20,475 nt of DNA, from NCBI GenBank assembly GCA_037176905.1, contig JBBBWG010033330.1, forward strand, positions 1 to 20,475, read 5' to 3'. The first letter of the stretch is position 1. Each line of letters starts with the position of its first letter. Of the stretch, positions 8,390 to 19,600 are shown piece after piece. The position numbers were made by a program, and so were the translations under genes. This stretch comes from Azolla pinnata. Its lineage: Eukaryota > Streptophyta > Polypodiopsida > Salviniales > Salviniaceae. The notes below the pieces were generated by a model that worked only from the letters and a program-made list of their open reading frames with translations, had not been told where the DNA came from and made no database searches.

Positions 8390-11300
8390 AGAAAAAGAAG
8401 AAGAAGGTTTAGAACTCTCCTAATTTCTTCTCAGAACTGCCTTGATTGAATCTTACGGTCTGAAATAAGGATTTCGGCAGTGTACAAAAGCTTGATCTCT
8501 GGAACTAATCTTACAATCGTATTTGGTATCCCATCAGCCCAAGATATGGTTCTTGTTTGAAATGAGGGTTCTGAGAGATCCCCCCCCCCCCCTTCCCCCC
8601 CTTCCCCCGTATCTGCATAATGAACTTCCCCGAAATTGGGGTTTAGGGTACATTCTCTGCACAATCATCGCTACTTGGAGATCAATGGAAAGTTTTAGAC
8701 GTTAGGGTCTTTCTCTCTTCAAAGCTATCTTTGGTTCTGGAAGGGGGAGCCTTGATGAAGTCTATATGAATCTGAAGAGTAATTGTGTCGTGTGCCTAAA
8801 GAGATTTTTCACCTTGCAACCGAAAAATCAATAACAGAAGAAACGGAAAGAAAGCGTTTTCTTTTTTCTTTTTTCATTCCTTATGTCACTTGCTAATTGC
8901 AGGATAATTCACGGAGAGGATTATGCAGGAAAGTGGGCCTTCTTTGGAGGTTTTTAACCCTTATGGTTCTGGCCATGGGTGTTGTATGTATGTTTTTCTC
9001 TAACACAGCTAGGCCAAGTATAGACCAGCTTATCAAGCACGGTGTAGAAATTTTCACTTCACATTGTCCTGAAATCAATCGACCAGATATGCATTACCCG
9101 CAACCTACAACCTTTGACAGGTATTATAGGTAGTTTAATGATGGATTATAAAGAACTTCCTTATCCAAATTTTAAGCATGAATGAAAATATCTCACTTGT
9201 GAAGATGCTAAAAATCATTTTAAATCCTATGTTCGCAAGTGTGGATATATCAAAGAAGTTTTTTTAAAACAATTTCACGTTTCTAAGCATGGATATATCA
9301 AAGAATCTTTTAGATCTATGTTTTGCAAACATGGATGAATTCTGGCTCATGGATACTGAAGAATCTCTTAAATCCTATATATTGAAGAAACTATTTAAAT
9401 AATTTCATCTTTGTAAGAATTGATATCTTTAAGATCCTTTCAGATTTTATGCTTTCTCACTCAAGCATGGATCTTCCTAAAATTTATTTTACGGACCCTT
9501 TTAAATAATTTCAAGTTTCTAGCTTGGACATTTTTAACAACCTTTAAATAATCTCATGCTTGCAAGTGTGGATATATCAAAGAATCTTTTAGATTTTGAT
9601 GGTTTGCAAGCATGGATATCAAAGAACTTTTCTTAGGTTTGATGTTTTGCCAGAACTGATATATGAGAAAAATTATTCACATGTTAGTGGATTCTTCACT
9701 TCCGTAGGAAGGAGTGCAGGTGTACTCCAGTGCATTACTTTGCGATCGTTTCTATGCAAAGATCAGGTAGTGGATGGTTCGAGACACTGCTGAATAGCCA
9801 TAAGAATGTGAGATCTCATGGTGAAGTCTTTTCTGTTGCATCAAGACGGAAGAATATAACGACAATAAGGAACACTTTGGACACACTTTACAATCTCGAT
9901 TGGGTCAGCAAATATCACAAAAAGGATTGCACAGCTGCGGTTGGTTTGAAGTGGATGCTCAATCAGGTTAGTAGGAGAATCGTGCTTGTTTTTCTCATAT
10001 TAGTTTATTTGTGGTTAGTATAAGCATGGCATTTTTTTTGAGTCTCATATTTTGAAACCATGGTTGTAAAATATTTAGCATACAATGCAAGAATGCTAAG
10101 TATTTTGAAAAAATGCAACCTTCTTTTTTTAAATGCTTGGATTACACATTGTAAGATATGCTAAATGCTACTTATATTCAGTCGCATTTAACCATTTAAT
10201 TGATTAACCTCTCTAATTCATAAGTTTCTCTAGATAATTTTGTGTAATGAAGGAATTATGTCAAAAACTTTGCTTAGAGATGAAGTCGGTCAATCTCAGA
10301 ATTAAAACGATTTTTATTTTACTTTATTAGTTTTTTGAATCATGAAATACTTGTTAATTAGAATAATTCGAGTATTTTGAATACCTTAAACTCGAAGAAA
10401 ATATGTGGAGCATTTGGAAATTGCCGTTTTAAAAATGTAGAATGTGTGCTAAATACTTCTGAGTATTCCAAAACGTGTTGGCTGCTTTTGGGCAATACAT
10501 GTTAAATTTTAGCGACTAGGGTTTTTTCGTGCTTGCAAGAAGATTGGTCTTGGTCGGTTCAAATAAATTTCTTTTAACATGAGCTTTGTTAGTTTTATAG
10601 ATGGATATTCAGGGTTTACTGGTCTGGCATTCTGTGCATGATGGATATTGAAGTGCTAACTTCCTTTTCTTTCCAATTGTTTAGGGTTTCATGGAATATA
10701 AGAGCGAAGTTCTAGCATACTTGAAAGAAAATTCAATCTCGATTATATTCCTTTTCCGTCGGAACATCCTCGAACGGTACATCTCTCTGATAGCAAACAA
10801 ATTCGATGAGCAAGCGAAGCTCATAAACGGAACACATCGAGCTCATGTACACTCCACTGAAGAGGCATGTCAAAGAACCGAATTCTCATTTTGAGGAAAA
10901 TCATCTGAAAAATCTGTTTGGAAAGCATTTTGTAAGATGAAAGCATCTTTTTCATGAGTGTTCTGCAATAAGAAGCTGAATCTAGTATATCTTAATAACG
11001 ATAAGAAACTCTGTTTTTTTTCCGGTATGCAGGCGAATCTTCTCGCATCCTACAAACCATGCATCAATCTAACGCTGCTGGTTCCTTCCTTGAAAAGCAT
11101 GGAGGATAGCATGATAGATGCACACCAGTCTTTCAACAGTGTCCGAAACATGGTAGTGTATTACGAAGACCTGATCGAGAGGAAGGAGGTCGGTCTCATC
11201 ATTGCAGAAATTCTGCTTATTGAGTCATTTGAACTGCCACTTAGATGTAGGGATGTTAATGCCTTTGATGTCTGGTTGCTTTCCACTTGTCTCTGTTCCC

Positions 11301-11470
11301 TTTTTCAGGAGCTGATTAGAGTTCAAGAATTCTTACACGTGCGGCCGCGACAACTAAAGAGTAAGCATGTGAAGATTCACACACAACCATTGGCTGATCG
11401 AGTAGAGAACTGGGCGGAGCTGTCAAAGGTCCTCAATGGAACAGAATACAGGTCTTTTCTTGTACACTGA
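8269..11470 (+). CDS. Type II membrane sulfotransferase-like protein (P-loop family)
   Basis: Six exons: 8269-8355, 8903-9120, 9708-9966, 10685-10864, 11033-11188 and 11309-11470. They join in frame to 353 aa. The start at 8269 is the first ATG after an in-frame stop at 8155. A short basic cytosolic N-terminus precedes one hydrophobic segment (about residues 45-61, FLTLMVLAMGVVCMFF), as in Golgi type II anchors. The PAPS-binding 5'-phosphosulfate loop is QRSGSGWFETLL (119-130). The 3'-phosphate motif is RRNILERYIS, with Arg214 and Ser222 spaced as in known sulfotransferases. Later stretches VYYEDLIE and VKIHTQPLADRVENW match the plant family described as P-loop or nodulation-related sulfotransferase-like proteins. 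It probably transfers sulfate to a glycan or protein in the Golgi lumen, but the acceptor is unknown. Intron 4 has a GC donor (see findings). Microsatellites flank exon 1. Confidence 0.92.
8358..8407. repeat. (GA)n then GAA-rich purine tract at an intron donor
   Basis: Eleven GA units (8358-8379), then GA/AAG-rich sequence to about 8407, starting inside the GTGAGAG donor of sulfotransferase intron 1. It is complementary, in mirrored order, to the CTT and CT tracts upstream of exon 1. Confidence 0.9.
8581..8608. repeat. Poly-C rich tract in intron 1
   Basis: Twelve consecutive C followed by two further short C runs separated by TT. Simple sequence within the first intron of the sulfotransferase gene. 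Length is prone to sequencing or replication error. Confidence 0.9.
9225..9650. repeat. Degenerate intronic minisatellite (about 40-50 bp unit)
   Basis: Within sulfotransferase intron 2 (9121-9707), the motif GGATATATCAAAGAA recurs at about 9242, 9291 and 9569, with shorter relatives (GGATATCAAAG, GGATACTGAAG, GGATCTTCC) between and after. It is linked to TTTTAAATAATTTCA and TTTGCAAGCATGG segments. Spacing is often 40-50 bp but irregular. The repeat nearly fills the intron and stops just before the exon 3 acceptor. Confidence 0.75.
9967..10684 (+). other. Sulfotransferase intron 3
   Basis: AT-rich intron between CAG|GTTAGT and TTTAG|GGTTTC. It contains several loose copies of an AAATGCTAAGTATTTTG-like sequence around 10080-10480, some inverted, but no clear mobile-element boundary. 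Confidence 0.7.
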
Positions 11471-11527
11471 AAATGCAGAGCATCAAGTGATGCTGCACAA
11501 GCAGAAAACATTCGGTGCTGTATGTAA

Positions 11528-11533
11528 AATAAA
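11528..11533 (+). terminator. Candidate poly(A) signal AATAAA of the sulfotransferase gene
   Basis: A perfect AATAAA lies 58 bp after the stop codon, followed 13 bp later by the first of five palindromes. Plant poly(A) signals are loose, so this is a plausible rather than proven 3' end. Confidence 0.5.
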
Positions 11534-11545
11534 TATACAGGCACA

Positions 11546-11718
11546 GATCTCATCATCGTGAGATCACATATACCGATTGTGTAGATCTCATCATCGTGAG
11601 ATCGCACATATACCCCATTCTGCAGATCTCATCACCTTGAGATCAAATATACCCATTCTGTGGATCTCATCATCATGAGATCAAATATACCAACTGTAGA
11701 TCTCATCATCGTGAGATC
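11546..11718. repeat. Five-copy array of a 20-bp palindrome (hairpin repeats)
   Basis: GATCTCATCATCGTGAGATC or a close variant occurs at 11546-11565, 11584-11603, 11625-11644, 11663-11682 and 11699-11718. Each copy has 7-bp arms GATCTCA/TGAGATC that are perfect in all five, while the 6-nt centre varies (TCATCG, TCACCT, TCATCA). Spacers of 16-21 bp carry ATATACC-like sequence. A diverged sixth copy may lie at about 11734-11754. The array starts 76 bp after the sulfotransferase stop codon. Confidence 0.95.
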
Positions 11719-11754
11719 AAATAGAACTGTCGTGGATCCCCACCGTCATTGGGT

Positions 11755-12650
11755 CTTCGCCAGATCAACTAGAGAAGAGGAACGAATCGCGAGATCTTGA
11801 AAAGACTTTTAACCATTTAAATACGCATAAGTTGATTGGATGAATTCCAGACAAGAAATCAGAGAAAGGAAAAACATTCAAAGTGAAATTCAATTTATAT
11901 GGTATGTGAACTAAAAACCTGAAATCGATCGGTGCGGTTTCTTTATTTACAAAATATTCTTACCATTTCCATATCCAATTTGTGAGCTTTAGAATGGGAT
12001 TTTACTCGCTTCATGGCATAAACTCAACCTTCTTGGTACAAACTCAAATTGATTTTGGTTGGACTGGCTTGTTGAACATTGCATCCTGGAGCCGATCTCC
12101 TTTCTTTTATAATTAATCAATTACAGAAGTTTTTGCCCTTGCATTGCATACATCTGTTCTATATATGTTCCAATGCCTTTGATACGACAACATGCAAGAT
12201 TGCACCCGATGGCAAATTGTCTTATGGGAATGTATGACCTGTGCAGTCATCCGAATGTAACCCACATTCTGAAATGATATCTAACAAAAAGCTCAAGCCT
12301 CGGTCTTGGAATTGTATCTCCCTCTTGAGTATAGCTCAAAAGGTCAATCCAAAACGATCTACCAAAGGGCCAAAACCCACCCAATTGTAGAGGTTGTCGG
12401 TTTCTCTTTCGATAAGTGATGATAGGATCTTCTCTTCCAAAGAAGGAATGGTCTCTCAGCTAATTGCAGTGATGATTGTAGTGAAGATTCCAGCTAATGG
12501 CTGGGAAAGATGTCAACAATGGACAAGCAAGAGGTCCATGTCCTCTATTTTGGCAGGGGTAGATTCTGATATTTTGAAATCTCTTGGTGGTGATGGTGGT
12601 GGTGTGATGATGAAGAATAAAGGTTTTTGAAGGAAACAAAAGGAAGAGGA
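11755..12650. other. Intergenic region and likely promoter of the PnsB3-like gene
   Basis: AT-rich sequence without a supported gene. A GATAAG I-box core, known from light-responsive promoters, lies at 12411-12416, and a GGTGATGGTGGTGGTG tract precedes the start codon by about 50 bp. No clear TATA box could be assigned. Confidence 0.5.
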
Positions 12651-15207
12651 ATGATGATGCAGATAGCTATGGCTTCCTCCTCTGTTTCTCTCACTTCCTG
12701 CTCTTTGAATCCTCTTCCCTCCACCAGACCCCAGAAACCCTCTTCCCCTCCCTTCGTTTCTTCCCCTTCTACTGCTTCCCCTTCTTCTTCTTCTTCTTCT
12801 TCTTCTTCTTTCATCAGCAAACGATGGCCTTCTTCTTGTGTCAAGAAACAGAGGAGCAGTAGATTGAGCCTCACCACAATCAGTGCCTCCCAACCGCAGC
12901 CGGACATTAGGGTTTCTTCCTCAACGGATGTTCCTCCTCCCACCCCTGCCCAGGAAGCCCCTCTCCCCCTCATCGAACTAGAATTTGTGGCGGTATGTCT
13001 CTTCTTTTGCTACACTCTTTTGTTTGTCCTCTCTGCACATCTTTTGCTTTACCTGTTTGCTCAATCGTCTGATAAGGGGCGATGTCACTTGGATTCTAGG
13101 GTATGTTGGTTTTTCCTTCAATTTGCTGGTTTGATAAGTTGGCTACTCTTCAAGGCTTGTTAATTTGGCTAGATTGTAAGGCTTTCTAATGTAGGTAGCT
13201 ATTAGAGTTTGATATTTGGGTGCCCATAAGGGTGTGTTGATTTTTGGTAGCTATTAGCATTTGTTGATTTCGGTAGCCATTTGGGCTTGTTAATTTGGGC
13301 AGCTAATTTGGGTAGCCTTTCCTAAGTACTTATATTTGAGGCAAAAATCACAGAGGAGAAGCTGTAGCTGTCATACATCTAGTTGAAGCTAAACCTGAGT
13401 GATTTAAAAAAATGCTTTGTTATGGTTGACCTAAACCCTTGCAGCTACTGGCCTCACATTGTACCGAAAAGAGAGGTCCTACGTTCTCCTTGATATCCAT
13501 GTGCCATGCACAAAGAAGCTGTTATCTGACTTCTTTGAGGTTTATCCTGAAAACTAATGAGCGCTCCTTATGAGTTACAAGACCTTATTATGTTTGCCAT
13601 AATGATGAGAAGATGGCATGAGCAGTTACACTTCTTTGAACACATTAGGTATCATAACCAATAATAACCAATAATGAAAATATATTAGGTTCTGCAATGG
13701 AAACCTAATGGAGGATGTACATCACTTCTTGTATGCTCAGTATGTAATGGGGTTGGTAAGAAGTATGATAACTAACTTGTTAACCAAGCATATGATAAGT
13801 CATATGACGAGCTGAATGTCTTATGCAAATCTCTCCAAGAAGGATGAGCACATATGTATGCATTATTTTCACATAGAGAGCTGTTTAGGTTTTAGGGTCA
13901 CTACAAAGTAGTAGTCTCGCTTCATAGGAAGGAGACACGGTCAAAATAATCTGTCTTTTCAGTCCCATAGATCAAATTTGGTCTCTTTGTGGATGATGAA
14001 ATATCTATCGAAATAAGAGAGAAAGAGAAAATGGAAGGAACTAGCATTAAGAAAATTATTACACCACCTAATAAAGACCTAAAAGATACAGCTCTTGTGA
14101 ACTCCTAGAAATATTGGGAGGAGGCATTAGATAGGAGGTAAAGAACATGTTGTCAAAATCAAAAGGCTGAGGGAGAGAGTACGAGAGGACGAGAAAGGGA
14201 CTGTAGAGAAAACCATGAAATAATGGAATTATTATGTAGATGATCATGCTATTATGTTATCCCATGGCTTTTAGTTTTCCTCTTCCTCCAATAAAAACTT
14301 TTTCTTTTTGTGCAGCCTGACAACCGTCCAGGGGAGACTGATCCCATTCCTGAGCCACAGTTTGTCACCGCTGTGAGTGGGAAGAAACTTCTTCGTGATA
14401 TAATGCTGGAGAATCAAGTGGAATTATATGGCCCATATGTAAGATAATCTTTTCCTATCGCTTTCAACATTTGAAATGTTGAGTGGTTAATGATGAGTGA
14501 AACAGCTAGTTGAAGATGATGATGAGTAATATGAGAACCCTCAATTCTTTCTTTGTATTTATTTCTCCAGGGAAAGATGATGAATTGTGAGGGTCGAGGA
14601 ATGTGTGGGACATGCCTTGTTGATGTATGTGTAAACTTCAGCTTCATGTGCTACTTCTTATACATGGACATTGCATCCATACTGGATGATATTGATTGAT
14701 CATGGTTCATGTGATTTCAAACTAATACATTTGAAGGAATTTGCATAAAAAAAGGAAGCTATGAATTTTCTGCCAAAATACTATCTATAATACATAATGG
14801 GTGTCATTTGTTAGATTTTGGAAGGATCTGAACTCATGAACAAGCGGACACCAGCTGAACCCCACTATTTAAAATTGGTACTTTCTGTGCATCTCTGTTA
14901 GTATTGTTCAAGGTGGATATGGATTGCTAAACTTCCTTGCATTCATGAATATCTGTGTTTTGCAGAGACCAGACAGTTGGAGGTTGGCTTGTCAAGCAAC
15001 TGTTGGAGATGGAACGAATGGTGGCAAGGTTCTCTCTCTTACATATATCTTTGTCATTGCAGTGAGATATGCACTACCATTTTTCTGTAATTTTGTGACT
15101 ACTTCCATGTAGTTTTTGATCGTATATGTTGATTGAATGCTGTCTTTAAAAATGTTGAACAGATTAAGGTCAAGAGAAGGCCTCAGAAAGGGAACCCTTT
15201 GATGTAG
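12651..15207 (+). CDS. PNSB3: Photosynthetic NDH subunit of subcomplex B 3-like, 2Fe-2S ferredoxin-type
   Basis: Six exons: 12651-12992, 14316-14438, 14571-14624, 14815-14877, 14966-15028 and 15163-15207, all joined in phase 0, giving 229 aa. The N-terminus (MMMQIAMASSSVSL, then a Ser/Pro-rich region with nine consecutive Ser from a TCT/TTC repeat) is a typical chloroplast transit peptide of about 75-85 residues. The mature part starts near IELEFVA and has a ferredoxin-like fold signature: NCEGRGMCGTCLVD supplies Cys161, Cys167 and Cys170, and RLACQ supplies Cys203, enough for one 2Fe-2S cluster. ELYGPYGKMMNC, PDSWRLACQATVG and GGKIKVKRRPQ resemble Arabidopsis NDF4/PnsB3, a subunit of the chloroplast NDH complex in cyclic electron flow around photosystem I. 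The start is the first ATG after an in-frame TAA at 12618; the ATG at 12669 is an alternative. A different plastid 2Fe-2S protein is less likely. Confidence 0.88.
12779..12811. repeat. (TTC)n microsatellite coding for poly-Ser
   Basis: About ten TTC/TCT units in exon 1 of the PnsB3-like gene, read as Ser. It lies in the transit-peptide region, where length change should be tolerated. Confidence 0.85.
12993..14315 (+). other. Large first intron of the PnsB3-like gene
   Basis: A 1.3-kb intron between GCG|GTATGT and GTGCAG|CCTGAC. The part from about 13125 to 13320 holds several degenerate copies of a GGTAGCTATTAG...TTTGTTGATTT-type sequence. The rest has ordinary intron composition, and I saw no inserted gene. 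Confidence 0.7.
13125..13320. repeat. Degenerate short repeats in intron 1
   Basis: GGTAGCTATTAG, GGTAGCCATTTGGG, GGCAGCTAATTTGGG and GGGTAGCC recur with GGCTTGTTAATTT and TGTTGATTT between them, at spacings of roughly 20-50 bp. The pattern is visible by eye, but unit boundaries are uncertain. Confidence 0.5.
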
Positions 15208-16355
15208 GCTGAGATTCTTCAACTTCTCGCAAAAGATGAGCTGCGAGTCTCCAATGCAGCAGTTCTCAGACATGATGAGAATGAGGGACTGCATACATAC
15301 TGATACCCAAACAGAGACTCATGCTAGGCATCATATGGGTTGTGTGAACAGGTATTGAAAAGGTGTTCTGCTTGGTTTGAATGTGAGTGCTCATGAGCAA
15401 AACTGTGGTTTTTGTATTCTGTTTCCAATGCCAAACCTGAAGGGACATTCAGTAGCCTCACAAAAAAATCCATCTTGATTCACAGTCTTCCTACTCTCTA
15501 TATTTGAACTACAGCATTTGTGAAAAATAATGTAAGTTATCCTTTATGCTGTTAGTGGTGTTGAGACATGAAATACGGGTTCTATTGATGACAAGTGAAT
15601 TATATATTGGCTCAAAATAGGTATGCTATCTAGAGTTTCCTGGCGATTGGTGTATATAGATTTTGATGCTGGCATGTTTGCCTTCCTGTTAATGTTGACG
15701 TCTTCAATATGCATTAATTTGACATTCGATCTATACACATGTGAAGCTCTCGTGTTTGGAGATCATCATGTTCATTAATGATTTCGATGATGTTTCGGTG
15801 CTTTTATTCAGATTAACTTATCTTTAACGTCCATAGTCTTAGTGAATAGAGACACTTGAAATATGCAATAGCTCCAATAACAAATGTGTAAATTATAATT
15901 ATAATATCTATGGACTTATTGAGCTGAGCTGACCAGCACTGTCCTGTAGATCTGTTGAAGACGATGATCTGCTTGCATGCAATTATGTACTAGCTGCACG
16001 TCATTTGCTGATCAGTCTCAGTGAAAACCAAGTGATGATGCTCAACAGCTATTGATGTGTTTGATGGAGTGATATGCCTCCTCCATAGCTTTTGTTTGCA
16101 CTTGTATCTATGTACATCGGCTAATTGAGACAGATTGGGAAGCATTTCTAGATTTGTATTTAATTATACCAAATTTGTGCCACTTATTACAATCTCTGCC
16201 TTGAAATGGAACAGTTTATCTAGGGACAGCTGAAGTTGATTGATTGGAAAAGAAAAATACTGTGGAATCAAAGACCTAGGTTTTCATGTCAATGCAAATA
16301 AACGGCCATGATTAAGTTGACACACCTGAAGTTGATCAAACAAGGAAAACCCAAT

Positions 16356-16460
16356 TCAGTGATATTGAGATACATGGAACCATTAACGTCCAAAGCTCAG
16401 TGATATTGAGATCCATGGAACCATTAAGGTCCAAAGTTCCGTGATATTGGGATCCAAATA
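16356..16460. repeat. 41-bp tandem repeat, about 2.5 copies
   Basis: Copies at 16356-16396 and 16397-16437 are nearly identical (starting TCAGTGATATTGAGAT, with CATGGAACCATTAA inside), and a third partial copy starts at 16438 (TCCGTGATATTGGGATCC). It sits about 200 bp downstream of the hydroxymethyltransferase stop codon on that gene's strand. Confidence 0.92.
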
Positions 16461-16462
16461 TG

Positions 16463-16480
16463 ATGGTCAATTATGACCAT
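16463..16480. repeat. 18-bp perfect inverted repeat
   Basis: ATGGTCAATTATGACCAT: 7-bp arms ATGGTCA/TGACCAT around ATTA, directly following the 41-bp repeat. Could form a small hairpin in the 3' flank of the - strand gene. Confidence 0.85.
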
Positions 16481-16638
16481 ATGAGCACCATTACAATATT
16501 TCCTCCATGAGGTAGGTCAATTTCTTTTCAGAAGCACATTCGGTTTTTGAAAATAAGGATCTTTACAAATTTCTTTCTGCGAACTCAACTCAAACAAGGT
16601 TAAAAGAGAGTATAATATAATCTAAACACAGAAGATTT

Positions 16639-19600
16639 CTACTGACTAGACCCCCCAGGTATGGGGAATGAAGATGCAAACGCTTCCACCTTCTCACGAA
16701 GAGCCTCAAGTTTCGATTTCAAAGGGAAGTCCGGAGACTCCAAAAATTCCAAGTAGTCTTTGAGTTTTGGACTGCCAACAAGACTTTTGGCTTCTTTTGA
16801 CAGTTCCACACCCTCATGGATTAAGTCGGCCACCAGCCTAAAGTCCTCTTCCACAAAACCCCTTGTTGTTAATGCTGGAGTACCAACCCTGATACCTCCT
16901 GGCACAACAGCGCTTTTATCACCTGTAAGGAAGAATTTAGACAGAATTGAGGATATATATATCCTATAAGCTCTTACTCGAACTTACGAGAAGATTGGTC
17001 ACATCTTTGAGTAGGATAGACACTGCTCTTTACAAAACAAACTTCAATTGAATACATGTATTGCAACCTGACATCAGCATTACTCGTTCCAGAGACACTT
17101 TTCTATACAAAACAGAATTTAATTCAATAGAGCCATTTACATTCCTGTTTTCACAGAATTTTTAACATTTCAGTGTTTTGGTTTTTCTTTTTCCCAATGT
17201 TGCTTTCCATTCCAAAGCCAAGTCCACAGGAATCACACATATATTAGGGCCTCACCTGGTACAGAATTCTTGTTTAACGTTATCGAAGCACAGTCCAAAA
17301 CTCTCTCAACTCGAGCTCCATCAATACCCTGTTTCAAGCATGTATGTTTTCCTTTAAGGTTCCCAAGAAATTGAAATATATACGCTGTAAGTAAAGGAGA
17401 TGGGACAAACCAAAGGCCTCAAGTCAACAAGAACAAGGTGGTTATCGCTACCGCCAGACACTAGAGAGTAACCAAGACTTTTCAGTCTTTCCGCAAGGGC
17501 TTTACAGTTGGCCACTACCTGAATGTTGTGAATTTGTTAGACATGATTCTTCTATCTAGAGAGTACAGAAATCCACCCAATGTGTACCTGTTCTTGATAA
17601 ACACGAAATTCTGGACTGGCAGCTTGTTTCAAGCTAACGGCAAGGCCAGCAATTGAATGATTGTGTGGCCCACCCTGGACATTGGATTGAATATGTTATA
17701 ACCAAATTACAAGGAGAGTAGGTAGCATAATCTGCTTAGTTAAGAATCAACCTGTAGGCCAGGGAAAACTGAGTTGTTAATAGACGTCTCCAGATCAACT
17801 CCTAGAATAGTACTTTTCCGGAAAAAGATCATTCCTCCACGAGGACCCCTTAGGGACTAAATCACAAGAAAGTATCGACTTCAATACCTAGCTCCACTTT
17901 TCCTAAGTAACTTTCTCAGATGCTCTTTTAAAAAATAGAAAACCCTGAACCTTGTGTGTTGTAGTGGTTACAACATCAGCATATTCGAATGGATTTGACA
18001 CAACTCCGGCAGCAACAAGCCCACTTATGTGAGCCATATCCATCATAAGGAAAGCGCCCACAGAATCTGCAATCTGTTTACGATGAGTGATGTCGAGCCT
18101 TAGATGTAATTTAAGATGTCAAGATATAACATCCAGCTTTAGGATGATAAGAGAGAATAGAGATGCAAGAGCAAGTAGGGGTAGCACAAAACCTTCCTCA
18201 TTCTTGGATAATCAAAATCTCGAGGATATGCACTTGCACCTGCAATTATAAGCTTCGGTCTGAAAAGAACTGCTGTCTTTTCTAGCATATCATAATCAAC
18301 AAGACCTGGCAAAAAGCTAAAATATATCGAACACAGAACTACAAATTGATACTGAATCTAAATGAGCCTTTTACAAAAAAATCTTGACATAATGTACCTG
18401 TTTCCTCATTCAGGCGATATGGCATAGATTCAAAGTATACAGACGTTGCAGAAACGCGTCTTTTGGGGGTCATAAAACCATGGGATAAATGCCCACCATG
18501 CGGAAGATCAAGCCCCTATCAAAACCATTTGTGGTTGTGAATATTACCAACAAGACTTAACAGCCTAATCAATGTATATCAGGTTACAAACCATAATCCT
18601 ATCATGGGGCTGAAGCAAAGCATTGTAGACTGCAAAATTTGCTGGAGAACCGGAGAGTGGCTGCACATTCACACCCCATTCCTCTGGATTCAAGTGGAAT
18701 GCAGATAAAGCTCTTTCCTGACAGAGTATCTCGCTCTGATCAATGAAGACATTCCCTCCATAGTACCTGGCATTTGAGGTATGAGCAGCATTCTCTTCTA
18801 GAATAACAGCATTTATCCCTTCTAGGTGAATCCTATAGAGCATTCCTATAGAACCCTTTTCAGGATTGGATAGAATCCTATATTTAACCCCAAACCTGTC
18901 TCTTCTATTCTTGAATTAAAAAGAAATCAATATACCTAACCCTCTCTCCACAAATCTAGGCAAAGGAGTACATCTAAACCATATGCTAACCCAAATTAGA
19001 TCTCTAATTGCAAAGGCATCTCATGCTAGTAAACTATTTCCTGCTTCCTAAACCCATTCTTTTATTGCGTACTTCATCTAGGCTTAAAACATCTTTTCCC
19101 AGTCTAAACCCATTCAGATGCAATTATTATAGAATGTGCACCTCTTTCCAGGGAGACCTTCAGAGTATTTGTTGGTAAGACATGAGCCAACTGCCTCCAT
19201 AACAGCTGAAGATGTAAAATTCTCCGATGCAATAAGTTCGAGTCCTTGCTTTTGCCTTCTTCTCTCATTCTCAATGATTGCATGAATTTCTGGATCGAGT
19301 TCCTGCAATGGTAGATCTGGGAAAGGGGTTTTCCTCCCTGCCACAGATTTGCCAAACAAAAATTCCATTAGTACCCTCACTCCTTCAAAATTCTACGCTA
19401 TGATCAATGCATTAAACCTATTTTTAAGGATATAAACAAGCTTGAAGAGAACAAAAATTTTCAAATGGCTTTCTACTCCACCAGGGAAATAACAATACAA
19501 AACAATTTTAACACTGAAAATCATAAAGAAACTGCAATAAGGTCACAATAGGAATTCCACCTCCATAGTCATTCTTCATAAATGGGTTAGCCTCTCATGC

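Larger units (their letters stand above)
15208..16638. other. Spacer between convergent genes
   Basis: Holds the 3' untranslated regions of the PnsB3-like gene (+) and the hydroxymethyltransferase gene (-) plus AT-rich spacer. No supported gene. It includes a 41-bp tandem repeat and a palindrome listed separately. Confidence 0.6.

Noticed and set aside
11546-11718. CRISPR array
   Set aside because: Five palindromic repeats with short spacers superficially look like one, but this is plant nuclear DNA, the spacers are 16-21 bp and similar to each other, and no associated genes exist.
12513-12973. Two - strand frames rich in Arg, Glu and His
   Set aside because: They are the antisense of the Ser/Pro-rich transit-peptide exon and its microsatellites.
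16760-16969. + strand frame over the last hydroxymethyltransferase exon
   Set aside because: Shadow of the real - strand coding exon.
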